Positions 21,304-31,513 of a stretch of 64,000 nucleotides of DNA are shown in pieces. How positions within the stretch are numbered: the stretch's first letter is position 1; every line of letters starts with the position of its first letter. This DNA is from Apodospora peruviana (taxonomy: Eukaryota; Ascomycota; Sordariomycetes; Sordariales; Lasiosphaeriaceae). The translations under genes were made by a program, and so were the position numbers. The notes beneath the pieces were generated by a model. That model saw nothing but the letters and a program-made list of their open reading frames with translations, had not been told where the DNA came from and did no database searches. Where the stretch lies: contig JAUEDM010000003.1 of the NCBI GenBank assembly GCA_033439685.1, positions 1,084,001 through 1,148,000 on the forward strand, given 5' to 3'.

Positions 21304-21939
21304 AGGCGGGAAAAGGCATTGTTTTATTATTTTACGGATATCACGCCTAGCACTTCCACTTGTCCGTCCGGCGTCCGTCGAGAACAGTAGAACACGCTCT
21401 GGCCTGAGGCGATCCGAGTCATCCGATCACCAGAGGAATGAAGAGAAACATAACATTTTCGGGCTGGACCCATTCTATCGACGCTCATCACTTGGTATGC
21501 TTTGTCTGTCTGGCTGCCTGGTGTAGTACTCGCGGGCGGGGACGGCGGAAGCAGAAAAGGAGGAGGCGAGCCAGGGAAGAGTGGGTCCCGCGCGCTTGCT
21601 GCAGACTGCAGTCGTCCCAGTGTGTTAGTGATATATTGACTAAACCCTGCCCGAGGCCAGATGCGAGCGCGAGATAATTTGTAATCAGGTCAAATCCAAG
21701 GAACGGCAAAGACGGGGATATGACATAAAAGGCGGCGGTCTCGCTTTATATGGAGTGAAATCTATCATTTATCATCTCACAAAGCCAGGACCAGAACTAC
21801 CTAGCATTCACTCTCGAACCACCCTACCACCATCACCCCAAAAAGCACAAGCACCACCTTAAAAAAAATCATCGTCTGGTTATTACACTCTCTCTCTTTC
21901 TCAAGTTCCACCAACCAAATTCCCGGCAGCAAAACCGAA
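21304..21939. other. Intergenic, promoter side of the SDR gene
   Basis: Between the pseudogene start and the SDR ATG at 21940. The last 200 bases are AC- and CT-rich (ACCACC, CTCTCTCTTTCTC), typical of a fungal core promoter and 5' leader. No gene is seen. Confidence 0.45.
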
Positions 21940-22725
21940 ATGTCTGCCAAGCCCGTTGCCCTCATCCTGGGAGCCGGTCCTCGCGTCGGAAGCGCCGTGG
22001 CTAAGAAGCTCGCCAGCAGCGGTTACTCTGTGGCCGTCGCCTCGCGTAAGGGAGTTAGCAGCAGCGAAGAAGGTTTCTTCGCCATCAAGATCGACCTGTC
22101 CCAGCCCGCGTCCGTCAAGACGGCCTTCGAGGCCGTCACGACCAATTTCGGCACGCCTCCTAGTGTGGTCATCTACAATGCGGCAACCTTCACGCCCCCC
22201 TCGCCAACAACCCAAGGCGGCAGCTCGATCTTCTCCATCCCCGCGGAAAGTCTCGCGTCCGACCTGAACGTCAACACCGTCAGCCCGTTTGCCGCCGCCC
22301 AGCAGGCGGTGGAAGGGTGGGCGACGCTTCCTGCTGACCAGACTCCCACTGCCAAAGTGTTCATCTACACGGGTAACATGCAGAACGTGAAAGTCATGCC
22401 CATGCCTCTGACCGTGACGCTGGGCGTCGGAAAGTCGGGTTCTTCGTACTGGCTCGGCATGGCGGACAATACCTTCAAGGAGCAGGATTACCGGTACAGT
22501 ACACCCACCCCCTTACGGTCTTTCTTCAAGGCTCCTCACTAATTCGGTCGCTCAACTATATCTAGATTCTTCTACGCCGATGAGCGCAATGTGGACGGTA
22601 GTATCAAGGGCATGGCCTTGGACGGTGATGCTCACGCCGACTTCTACGCGCACCTAGCGACCGGAGCCAAGGAGGTGCCGTGGCACGCCACCTTTGTCAA
22701 GGGGCAGGGCTACACTAGATTCTGA
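21940..22725 (+). CDS. Short-chain dehydrogenase/reductase-like protein (atypical)
   Basis: Two exons (21940-22493 and 22566-22725) give 237 aa. The N-terminus has a Rossmann NAD(P)-binding motif (LILGAGPRVGSAVAKKLAS), then a DLSQPASV acidic/turn region and YNAATF in the place of the SDR NNAG motif. The usual catalytic YxxxK is not evident: the expected place reads SSYWLGMA, with Met where Lys should be. Activity as a standard SDR is therefore doubtful, or the substrate class is unusual. It is convergent with the Zn2Cys6 regulator at 23015-24889, about 290 bases apart. A functional link is possible but unproven. Confidence 0.8.
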
Positions 22726-23014
22726 AGTATTGAACAGACATGGGGCATGGCATTCAGTTCAAGCTTGGGTAGGGTATGGATGCATACAAAAGCCGTTGTG
22801 CATGAGAAAAGACAAAAATAAAAGAGTCGAGCCCTGTGCTCTCCTTCCGTCTTCCCGTTTGTGCTCTAGTATCCGTGAGGTGTGTATAATGCCAACTGAA
22901 GCAACCAAGTAGAGTCTAAAGTATAAGGGGAGGAAGAAGCACGCTGCTGTCCTATTCCAGCGTCCCAACAGCAAAAACCTCAAGTGCAGTGCAAGTTGCC
23001 GCGCTGTAGTGACA

Positions 23015-24889
23015 CTAGACCAATAGCACAAAATGGCCCAGCCCTCGAAAGCAGGCGGCAAGATCCCAGGTCGTCGAATCTACCGAGTCCTTATTACGCC
23101 ACACCGACTCCATGATTTCCAAGGCCTTTAGCACCGGCCCGAAGAGACCCGGCGGCCACAACCCCTCGACCACGCTCCGGAAGAGCGGTTCCTGTGCCGG
23201 TCCGGCAAGGCAGCCTGCGACACAGAAAGGCCACGCAATGGTCCGCAGGACCGCCCGGGACAGCATGCGCTGCGCGAGCAAGTCCAAGACGCAACCTACA
23301 TGGTGGCGGACTTCGGAGCTGAACGGTTGCCACCCGGAGACGACGACCGAGAGGTAGAGGCAGGCCGCGTGAGCCCAAATGCGGGTAGCGAGCAGACTCT
23401 GGGCCGCTAGGACGGACGGTTGGCCGTTGCAGGGCGTGAACATGTCCCCCCAGGCCATGTTGGTATCGTCAGCCGAAGCCCCGGACGGCGGACTGACTGT
23501 GGCGCGGGCCAAGTTGGCGGCCAGCATGCTTTTGATGGCCGTGGCGCGCAGTACCAACTCCATCATGTCGAGATCCCCCGCTAGCTTCTGGCGCTTCTTC
23601 CACGCGTCGAGCGCCGAGATCTTGGCGACCGCAACCATTGCCCAATTCTGGCAGCCCACGATGCTTCCGAGGCTGATGATATGCGCGTCCCGGTTGTCCT
23701 TCTCCGTCGGTGCCCATTGGCCACTGCCTAGGATGCTATCGTGGTACTGAAGCAGTCTGGGCTCCTCGCCAAGGGCAGTGCTGACGACGATGTCATCCAC
23801 GAGCAGCAGTGCGGAAAAGAAGCGAAACGCCATCTGCTCCGAACTGGGTGCCTGAAAAGTCATGAATTGTCTCGGCCATGATGGGCCGTGGCCGCGGAGT
23901 TGGCGCATGATCAACGAAAACCTGGAGCCCCATGATCCAGGGACAGTCGAGTCGGCGGCTTCTTCTGCGCCTCCTGCACCCTCCAGGACTTGCTGAAACA
24001 GTCCAACGGCAGCGCTGAGATGCGCCTCGCAATTTTCAAAGCTCCAGACGGCCGTCTCGAAGCGTTGCAGCAACAGAATGCAACCCATGATCTGCAGAGC
24101 CCTCGGCAAGTGGTGCTCTGACATTGAAGTGGCCGTGAGCCACTGCAGTTCTTCCCGCAGGAGGCCAAACGTGCCATGTATCTGGCTCAACAGTTTCTCC
24201 CAGGCGAGCTGCTTGCACGTCTCGTGTTGTTGTTGCTGCGCGGAATCGGATCCCCCCTTGGTTGTCGTCGTCCCCATGCCTAGCGCAAGCGAGAAGAAGT
24301 AGGAGCTCAGACTGAGCGTCGTCTGTTCCATCGCCTGGCTGTCGGTGATGAAGTCAATGACCCACGCGCGTCCGCGATCCAGCATGGAGGGCTGGTAGAA
24401 GGGGAAGAGGAAGGGAAAATAGAAATCAAGATAGCAGACAACGAGACCCCGGTCGAGACCAGCCCAAGCCCAAGCCGGCGGGGGCGCAGGCTGCTGCAGA
24501 TGTTTGTCTAGAAAGATTTCGGGTGCATCATCTTCATCTTGGGGCGGGTCAACCGACGATGGATTGCCTGGTCTGGAGCCGTTTTCCGGCAGATTGTGAC
24601 TGTGACCGAGTGGTGCTGTATCTGTCCCCGGCATGGGCCCTTCCATGGCTTGCGCATATGCGAGGCTGCGGCGATACGGGGCCTTGTCTCTAACCTCCTG
24701 TTTGAGTTGCTCGGCCATTTGTCGCTGTCTCTCGCCTCCGTCAACCCAGTCCGGCTTCTTCGGACTGTTGTGGCAGGTAATGAGCAGCGCAGAGCAAACA
24801 CGGCACACGGGGCTGTAGCCATCGCACTTTTTGCGTCTTAGGCGGCAGGTCCAACAACCTTCTGCAATTTTAGTAGTAGCGCCATCCAT
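23015..24889 (-). CDS. Zn2Cys6 fungal transcription factor
   Basis: Intronless, 624 aa from ATG 24889. The binuclear zinc cluster is at the N-terminus: Cys12, 15, 22, 29, 32 and 39, with the basic stretch RLRRKKCDGYSP between. A linker of about 130 residues follows. The rest is an alpha-helical region of the fungal-specific regulatory type, with segments such as YLDFYFPFLFPFYQPSML, WLTATSMSEHHLPRALQIMG and SVVVSGWQPFSSEVRHHVGC. It is expected to be a nuclear DNA-binding regulator recognising CGG-type half-sites. It may regulate the adjacent SDR-like gene. It lies about 4 kb, across decayed DNA, from the nearest oxygenase of the NRPS region, so a role there is only a possibility. Confidence 0.9.
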   Translation of the reverse strand: MDGATTKIAEGCWTCRLRRKKCDGYSPVCRVCSALLITCHNSPKKPDWVDGGERQRQMAEQLKQEVRDKAPYRRSLAYAQAMEGPMPGTDTAPLGHSHNLPENGSRPGNPSSVDPPQDEDDAPEIFLDKHLQQPAPPPAWAWAGLDRGLVVCYLDFYFPFLFPFYQPSMLDRGRAWVIDFITDSQAMEQTTLSLSSYFFSLALGMGTTTTKGGSDSAQQQQHETCKQLAWEKLLSQIHGTFGLLREELQWLTATSMSEHHLPRALQIMGCILLLQRFETAVWSFENCEAHLSAAVGLFQQVLEGAGGAEEAADSTVPGSWGSRFSLIMRQLRGHGPSWPRQFMTFQAPSSEQMAFRFFSALLLVDDIVVSTALGEEPRLLQYHDSILGSGQWAPTEKDNRDAHIISLGSIVGCQNWAMVAVAKISALDAWKKRQKLAGDLDMMELVLRATAIKSMLAANLARATVSPPSGASADDTNMAWGDMFTPCNGQPSVLAAQSLLATRIWAHAACLYLSVVVSGWQPFSSEVRHHVGCVLDLLAQRMLSRAVLRTIAWPFCVAGCLAGPAQEPLFRSVVEGLWPPGLFGPVLKALEIMESVWRNKDSVDSTTWDLAACFRGLGHFVLLV

Positions 24890-25377
24890 TGCTTATGAAG
24901 TTATGTCGAGCGGGGACACGATCGGGGACACAGTCTAACTGCCAGCAGACAAGGGGAAACAGAAAAAGATATGCACCCAGAGGCTCGTCATGCCGCCGAC
25001 TGCCACAAGGAGTATCAAGTGCGGGACAAACTGCACCGCCGTGTCAAAAAGGAAGAGAAAGCTCAACACTGTCCCAAAGGAAATTTAGGTTATGACGACG
25101 CGCGGGACCCACCCCGCGCGGGGCCCACTTTTCATCATCTAATCACTCTAGCGAGAACACGGATATGCGCATCAGGTCCATGTCAACGGGAAGACTGGAT
25201 TTGGACGCACAGAGAATAGATGCATCGCAGTAAGAGAGCTTGACCAAGGGGCCCGCGTAGCCTCAACCAGCAGATCCTGCTTTAGCTGCTGAAGATAGGA
25301 CGCTGAACACTTGGAGAATATAAACTCCCAGGCGATCTGCTAATAATACGACAAGAGGCGTCGGGTGGTCTAAAGGT
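24890..25377. other. Intergenic upstream of the Zn2Cys6 gene
   Basis: Contains the presumed promoter of the minus-strand regulator (the first few hundred bases). No gene is recognised. Confidence 0.4.
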
Positions 25378-25501
25378 GAAAAGTTGAGGGCTTGGACGAG
25401 ACAATGGCAGAATTGGATGAACCGAATGTAGTTAGCGTGCATAGGCCCTTTAGGCTTAGTGCCTCCGGGCGAAATAAATTCCATCCATCCATCCATCCAT
25501 A
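25378..25501. repeat. Dispersed repeat copy B, ending in (ATCC)n
   Basis: About 124 bp, the second copy of the element at 18296-18420. It directly abuts and appears to interrupt the Helitron relic: the minus-strand Helitron frame runs through KLKLAACDD and then into sequence encoded by this repeat. This shows the repeat inserted after the Helitron. Confidence 0.8.
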
Positions 25502-25898
25502 CATCGTCACACGCCGCGAGCTTCAACTTCACACGATTATTAATATCATTCGGGTTGATCGTAAACCAGATGGCCATTAGACCTAATGCCAGTATCATCG
25601 AACGGATCTTTTTCCGCATGGATAGACGACTCTCGTTCGATAGAGGATGCCGGCTACCGTAGAGCGAGAGCTCCCTCATGAGTGCGATAACATCTTGGTC
25701 TGTAGTCTTTCCCGTCTCGAACATCTCCTTTTGCGCCTCTCGTAAGCGCTCGGGGGTCAGCTTCCGGTGGATTCCCGCTAAGCGTTGAAAGGCTGACCGC
25801 TTTAAGCGACCTTGAGCGACCCGCCGGTTTTGAGACCTCACGAGTATATTAAAGACAAAGGAAGGAAAACGCAGGGTGCTGAGCACAATGTCCGCCAT
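25502..25898 (-). pseudogene. Helitron helicase-like protein fragment
   Basis: The minus-strand frame from 25898 (ATG) contains TPERLREAQKEMFETGKTTD, LMRELSLYGSRHPLSNESRL and SMILALGLMAIWFTINPNDI, ending KLKLAA. This is the conserved N-terminal (Rep-adjacent) helicase-like domain found in fungal Helitron transposons. The catalytic Rep and PIF1-like helicase parts are absent. The fragment is cut by the repeat at 25378-25501, so it is not autonomous. Confidence 0.8.
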
Positions 25899-26045
25899 GC
25901 CGCTGTAGAACGACCTTGACCCAAGACTCCAAGGTCATACCTCGTAGCATCTGATCCGCTAATCCCTCCTGTCTGCACCCACCAAGTCGGAGTACCACTC
26001 CAACGCCAGCAGTTGTAGTCATACCAGAGCCCGCTCTTAAAGAGC

Positions 26046-26110
26046 TCACACCATATACTTTCTGTCGTCGGCATTGTCGACGATCAAAAGCCAACTCGAT
26101 CCGCTGAAAT
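26046..26110 (-). pseudogene. NB-ARC-like fragment
   Basis: A short minus-strand segment reads SSWLLIVDNADD followed by a few residues and a stop. The string WLLI(F/L)DNADD is the Walker B region of fungal NB-ARC/TPR or ankyrin NLR-like proteins. Only about 20 codons remain, directly joined to the dynamin fragment, so this is a relic. Confidence 0.45.
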
Positions 26111-26119
26111 TCATCGCGG

Positions 26120-26327
26120 CGATGGGTATCCGTGCGGAAAGGGAATACCCGTAAGACTCTCCAGGAGAGACGACTTGCCCGAGCTCTGGCCTCCGACAGC
26201 AGACCAGCTGAGGCAGGGGCAGGTACTGGCTAATATTCTTCTCGCGAAGCACATCAATCTTTCGGAGACGGCTCGGGCTAGTCAGCACAGTCGAGTTCAT
26301 TTCACTCATATTTGCCGCCATCGTCAT
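26120..26327 (-). pseudogene. Dynamin-like GTPase, N-terminal fragment with frameshift
   Basis: From ATG 26327 the frame gives LRKIDVLREKNISQYLPLPQ, the N-terminus of fungal dynamin-like proteins. After PQLV the reading frame slips by one base. In the neighbouring frame the P-loop is intact (GGQSSGKSSLLESLTGIPFP), followed by a stop. The rest of the GTPase is missing and the sequence passes into an NB-ARC-like remnant. Dynamin-like genes of this type are often found among incompatibility and defence genes in fungi. This one is a truncated pseudogene. Confidence 0.7.
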
Positions 26328-26427
26328 AGCTCAACTATACGGTAGTTTCGTTGAAGGTCAGACACTCGGTCCAAGAACGTGAGGGGTTTGTAGGCCTCGT
26401 TGCATCTCGAGGCGAGTCGATTGGACA

Positions 26428-26718
26428 TCAAACTTGCAGGTCTTTCCTAGAAGTGTCTTGAACATGAATCATTGCTATCTTCGTAATTGGATCGAAGGCA
26501 AGCCGCGGGCTTCCTTTCCTAAGGACGAAAACGTTGTTGACAAAGGTCTCATTTCCAAAATTTTCCACAAACCAGTAACTATTCCAAGTGAAGATGCCGA
26601 AATGGACACGGCTAATGTCGCTGGCATTCTCGTGGCTCAGACAAACATCAATTCGCCGCTGGCGCGCCTTGCGTCCAAAGAGAAAGTAGGCCAATAAGGC
26701 GTAGACTAGACACGCCAA
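26428..26718 (-). pseudogene. FHA-domain fragment
   Basis: The minus-strand frame reads ASDISRVHFGIFTWNSYWFV, then ENFGNETFVNN. This matches the FHA core pattern ISRxHxxI ... N/D-x-S/G-x-x-TFVN used to bind phosphothreonine. There is no convincing upstream or downstream coding part, so I take it as a fragment, perhaps of an FHA-kinase. Order and orientation match the dynamin fragment, but they are probably separate genes. Confidence 0.5.
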
Positions 26719-26865
26719 GTCGCCTTCTGCTTGATACTAAATATAGTTTAAGCGCGCCGCCGAGAAATATTTGATTGGTGAAAATCTTCCCCTTTGTTTG
26801 CGAACGGCGTTTCATTACAGATGGCCAAAACGTGAGTACCATCCGTTTTCTCGTATCTTATCCGT

Positions 26866-27679
26866 TTGGTTTGGTTCAACATCCTCCATTTTTGGCAGCA
26901 CAACCCACCGAACTTGGCGTCCTTTGAACCAAGGAGACATGATTTATGCAGGAGCTTATCGCGCCATCCGTTGTTGTCTTCTACGAACGCGACTGGGATC
27001 ACGTCGGAACAAAGTCAGATTTGTGCAGCTGGATCGAGACGAGAACCGGTATTCCCTAGAAGGTCCTCGTACGGCATCATGACTCCCAGGAAGCTGTTGA
27101 ATGCCCGTCGTGCGACCAGGGCGCTATGGGCTTTGTCCGGATCCGGGCCGGACGTTGTTCCTTGCTCTCACCTCAGCCGCCAGGAGCGCTATCTCTCCGA
27201 GGTCCTCGAGGACTGCAGCGTGGCTCAACGGCTGTCATGGGCCTCACGAAGAAAAACGACGCGAGCTGAAGATGCCGTGTACTGTCTCTTGGGAATATTT
27301 GGTGTTAACTTGCCCCTCTTGTACGGCGAGGGCTTCCGAGCATTTGTGAGATTGCACGAGGAGATCATCAAAATCTTAAACGACCAGTTCATCCTAGCCT
27401 TTGCGAGAACCGGGCCGGAGTGGCCCTTCGAAGGACAAAGACAGCCTCTTGGCCGAGTCTCCTCACCTCTTTGCCGACATGGGCGGTCTGGCTCCTGGGG
27501 TCTGGTCTAGCGACTCTAACGGAATCTCCATGACACTAACATCAAAGGCCATCAACACCAAGCTCTTGATGTGTCAGCTCTACTTTGACAAATCTGGAAC
27601 ACCAACGGTTGTGGGCCCTCTTTTGGCTCGGCATCCTCCATGTGTGCCGAATTCTCTGGGTCGGCCCATCCCGCCATAA
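26866..27679 (+). pseudogene. HET-E-like incompatibility protein fragment, frameshifted
   Basis: Near 27220-27400 the plus strand encodes SVAQRLSWASRRKTTRAEDA, VYCLLGIFGVNLPLLYGEGF and LHEEIIKIL, the conserved segment just after the HET domain in HET-D/E-type proteins. The following conserved text (DSLLAESPHLFADMG, NGISMTLTSKAI) continues one frame away from about 27435, so there is a frameshift. The upstream HET core is hardly recognisable. The orphan reading frame at 27897-28506 may be its 3' exon. Confidence 0.7.
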
Positions 27680-27896
27680 TATTAAAGGCCGTGGACCTGG
27701 AAGGTTCCGTCTTTCGTCGTGTATACAGTCACACCATTTGTTCAGAGTGGACATCGGAACGTCTACGGTACAATTAAACAGGGCGCCCGAAGGTACGTTT
27801 AAACCTGACTCCCCTGCTGCTCTCACCCCCTCCAGTATTATATTCGGCATGTTTGATCCTCTACATCGTCCGCTTATAGCTGGAAACTTGTCTAGG

Positions 27897-28506
27897 GAAT
27901 CAGAAGATTGAATTCACATATGATGTTGACGAAGCGGCCCTTAACAATGTCCAGCTGCTTCTCGTGTCCAGGGAATCTACTCGAGGAGCAGTTGCAAGTT
28001 TGCGGAATGGTCGCCTGTTAACTACTTTCAAGTCAGACACAAGTGGACTTACTTGCGTCTATTTGCTCCCAGGGAAATCTGAGCCGACGATAACCTGGTC
28101 GACCAGTGACAACAATCCTTACACGCACAAGCTGGAGCTGAGGTATCGGGGTAAGGACGGGTACGAGTTATGGGGTATCGTCGCCATCCATGTCACTTAC
28201 CACCAAACCGAGCCGTTCTGGGTATTTTGTGGCTACCGTACTGAGGAGGGTAGCCGGTCCGCGTGGTGCGAGATTGTGCTTTGGCAGACAGTTTTAGAAG
28301 TCGGCGTGGACCTGGGCTTCCTTTCTGGTAAGGGGCAAGGTTACATTTCTCGCGGTGAGTTTGAGAAGGCGGTCTGGAAGACTAACCCAAAGGCCTGGGA
28401 ACGGCTCATCGGGATTTCGGAGGTTGAAAAGCCGGGGAATACCTCCTATGCGTTGGTTGGTTCACAAAAACCGGAGCTGACTGGGCCCCTGGAAGTATGG
28501 CGATGA
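27897..28506 (+). CDS. Orphan exon-like ORF, function unknown
   Basis: An open frame of about 200 codons without any ATG; it opens after a TCTAG acceptor-like site at 27896 and ends at TGA 28504-28506. The protein sequence looks real: NNVQLLLVSRESTRG, LTCVYLLPGKSEPTITW and WVFCGYRTEEGSRSAWCEIV. It has no recognised domain. With no ATG it must be a 3' exon, plausibly of the upstream HET-like gene, whose frameshift would make it dead. If a different upstream exon exists, it could belong to a live gene. Confidence 0.35.
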
Positions 28507-28789
28507 GTGTTCATATCACTGCCAGCATTACTAACAAGAGTTTTTCTGAATTACTATCCGTTTCTACATTTGGGAATAGGTTCAAGTTGAGGCGTCAATA
28601 GCTGAAATGACCGACCATGACAGCTTGGGGTCGGAAGAAGGAGTGATATAAGCCATTTGAGATGGTTACCTCGGTACACATCAGGTCAGGTATATTTAAG
28701 TTTATTACCACAAGTACAGATTGCGATTCTCACGTTGAATGCATGGGCTTACGAATTAACAGATAAATACATGTATGGAGGGAAGACTT

Positions 28790-29930
28790 TCAAGCCTTCA
28801 CCGCCTCCGGCATATAAGCCTTCACGGGCTCCCGGTCGTCGGCGCCGGCCTCCGTCATGCCGCCCAGGATCATCGACTTGGGCGCCAGAGCCTGGTACTG
28901 CCACGGATCCGTGAAAGCCTTGAACTTCTGGTCGTGCCAGTCCTTGGCCGTGACGAAGCGGCCCTCGCTGTCCATGAACATGGTGTCGTCCTCGGCGCGC
29001 AGGAAGTAGGCGATAGAGTAGCGGTGCTGGGCCGGGTCGTAGGGCACGACACGGTGGATGCACGACTGGAACTTCATGCCGCTGGCAAAGCGCAGCGAGT
29101 CGCCCACGTGCACGAAGGCGCAGCCGGGCTTAGGAGCGACGAAGCCCATCTCGAGCGCGCCACACTCGCCGGGGGGACGGATCTGCAGGCCCCACTCGTC
29201 GCTGAAGAGGAGGGTGAGCGAGCTGATGTCGGTGTGCTTCTGGTGGCCGATTTTGTTGTTTCCTGTCACCTCGGCGGGGAGGTAGTGCATCATGGAGAGC
29301 TTGAGGTAGCGTCAGAACACGGAGCCTTGACTTGCAATGGTAGCAGAAACAACTTACGGTGGTAGCCGAAGGGCGGTCATTGCGGTGCGAGTTCTCAAAC
29401 CGCTCGGCTCCGGTGAGGTTCATGCCGCTCGACAGGGCCGAAAGGAGGACCTTGGTGACGGTATTGCAGCTGCCGATGGCCCGCTCGAGCACCGTCAGAT
29501 CGCCGCTGTTCTTGATCACCTCGGGGACCCGAGGGCTGCCCTGCTGGATCTCGTCCCGCGAGACCTTAAGCATCTCGTATCCGTCCTTGGTGCCGGCGCC
29601 AAAGGCGCCCGTGCGGCTGCCGAGGGGCTCATACCCGAGGTGGGAGTCGATCAGGCCAAGCTCGTTCTTGGCCTCGATGGGGGACTCGAAGAACCGGTGC
29701 ATGAGCTTAAGGAGAGTCTGGCGGTCTTGGAGCATCTGGCGGCCGTCGATATTGTCGAGGTCAAGGTAGAAGTACCCCTCCTCGAGGCATGCCTTGGTCA
29801 CCTTGTCGACTTCCACAGGATCCTGCGAGAGCAGCAGCGAGTAGTCGACAGTCTTCATCGACCAGACGGGGACCTGGTTGCCCTGCCATTCGACAGTCTG
29901 AGGGGGGTTGTCTGTGGGAGCCATTGTCAT
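28790..29930 (-). CDS. Fe(II)/2-oxoglutarate oxygenase, isopenicillin-N-synthase-like family
   Basis: Two exons (29930-29358, 29299-28790; intron 29357-29300 with a CTGAC branch) give 360 aa from MTMAPTDN; the frame extends upstream of this ATG, so the start could be earlier. The N-terminal DIOX_N part contains ACLEEGYFYLDLDNIDG. The catalytic facial triad is His-x-Asp in HQKHTDISS (about residue 212) and His in SCIHRVV (about 272), followed by RYSIAYF with the 2-oxoglutarate-binding Arg. All catalytic residues are present. Such enzymes hydroxylate, desaturate or cyclise amino acids or peptides. It is followed on the same strand, after 0.77 kb, by a second, unrelated oxygenase. I infer a tailoring or precursor enzyme for the NRPS product. 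Confidence 0.88.
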
Positions 29931-30697
29931 GTCTATGGTGCGGATGATGTCTATCTTTGGGAAGGAACTTGACAGAATTTGAGCATCGACTGCAGCACGT
30001 AAACACATCCCTATTTATACACCAGCAGTGGGCGTCTTGACAACGACTACGTCGTCCATCTGGTCAAGGCCGCGTGGTGTAGATGATGCTTCGTGGGGAT
30101 GGTTGGCTCGGCCGTCATCGGGATGTCAGTATGCATTGCATCGCTTGGAATAGGGAGAGAGACATTGAGCTGGTTATTGACTCTCTCCTATCAACATCGA
30201 CCGTTGACCCCCTTCCCCGCATCTTCAGATGGCGAATGTCGTCCATGCCGCATTCTCCCACAGTGGGCGGTCCACATCTCAATATAAACAGAACGTGGAG
30301 TACAACGTGAGGCCCCTCCCCTCCTATCGGCAGTGATGATGATGGCACACATTTGACAGCCCCCGCGTCTTGGCACACCAGTTGGGGCTTATGCCAGTGT
30401 TGCAGTCTATCTGACGGAACGAGAAGAGGTGGAGTAGATATGCACTACGTGCCGTCTCGGTGGTATTATTGATCATGTCTGTCTGCACGTTCTTGATAGA
30501 TCTGTATTCCGTATGGTTGTATTCTAATAGTCTGTTTAGGTCGCCACTATCACTCTCTGACAAAGTCGGGAGGTTGTCTCCCTTCCACTCGCCGAATATC
30601 GGAATTATACGTTTTTGGACCAACTAACGACAGACGATAGACCGTCCCCTCGAGCTTGTCGTTGTCATCTCCCTGGCCAAGATTTGATACCTACCTA
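29931..30697. other. Intergenic between two minus-strand oxygenase genes
   Basis: Holds the promoter of the IPNS-like gene and the 3' flank of the AsaB-like gene. Small frames have no domain signal. Confidence 0.45.
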
Positions 30698-31513
30698 TCA
30701 ATAACAGACTAAACACCTGACCTCGATGCTCTGCCGAGACTTGGCATCGCGGTAGGCGGCGTCCTCGAACGCCGAGTGCAGCGCCCTCCGCGCCACTAAC
30801 GCGTCCGAATCGAAACACTTGATGAGTAGCACGTCTTCGGGCGCCATCTTGTGCTTGTAGAACCATCTATGGTTGGGGTTGTACCGAACGACCCAGGACT
30901 CGCCCCTGAAGTCGTCCTCATTCAGCTCGGCACCGACAAGATCGGCGTCAGGAACCGAGTTCGCGTCCGCCACCGCAATAGGATCTTTCAGGATGGTCTC
31001 GATGGGCCGCCAGATGTTGATAATTTGGTATCGTCGCTTCACCAGCTCGTCGCCCTCGCTGGGGAACTCCCACCTCAGGCGCCGCTCCGCTCCGACGTAC
31101 GACTGGTCCACGTGAGTTCTTGTGACCGGACCACGGTTCGCTAGATTTTTGAGACCGAGGTGGTGCCATTGTGTTGGTCCGCGGCGGACTTTGTGATTAA
31201 AGACGTGGACGCGGGAAGCGCCAGTGACGTTCTTTAGGAGTTGTTCGCACTCTGGGTAGTAGACTGTCTTGATGGCTTGCTCGTCTGTAAAGTCCTTTTC
31301 GTGGCTGAAGTGATGGACGTATTGGAATCCGTGGCTGTCGAGGGTGTATGCGGCTTCCTCACCGCTCACATCGTGCACCAGGAAGTTGTGGGCGCGGTGA
31401 GGACGCTCGTTGGTGACTCTGCCTTTGCCGATGTAGATGGGAGTGGGAGCAGAGCCGTCACCTGGATCGGCCCAATAGTTCAGCGTGGTTGGTACGTGGT
31501 GTTTGGGAGCCAT
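30698..31513 (-). CDS. AsaB/GA4-desaturase-like non-heme iron oxygenase
   Basis: Intronless, 271 aa from MAPKHHVP (an ATG 11 codons upstream at 31546 is possible). The start TTLNYWADPGDG, the segment HDVSGEEAAYTLDSHGFQYV, THVDQSY (HxD metal site, about residue 134) and NPNHRWFYKHKM (second His) followed by D-V-L-L-I-K-C-F-D are hallmarks of the family of AsaB, CTB9-type and GA4-desaturase-like hydroxylase/desaturases. These are common in fungal secondary-metabolite clusters. The enzyme should use Fe(II) and 2-oxoglutarate on a small-molecule substrate. It is divergent from the M20 amidohydrolase (455 bases between starts). It is likely part of the cluster, by inference. Confidence 0.85.
   Translation of the reverse strand: MAPKHHVPTTLNYWADPGDGSAPTPIYIGKGRVTNERPHRAHNFLVHDVSGEEAAYTLDSHGFQYVHHFSHEKDFTDEQAIKTVYYPECEQLLKNVTGASRVHVFNHKVRRGPTQWHHLGLKNLANRGPVTRTHVDQSYVGAERRLRWEFPSEGDELVKRRYQIINIWRPIETILKDPIAVADANSVPDADLVGAELNEDDFRGESWVVRYNPNHRWFYKHKMAPEDVLLIKCFDSDALVARRALHSAFEDAAYRDAKSRQSIEVRCLVCY

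Noticed and set aside
28775..29972. Plus-strand frames of 196 and 211 codons
   Set aside because: Antisense shadows of the IPNS-like oxygenase, whose catalytic motifs are all on the minus strand.
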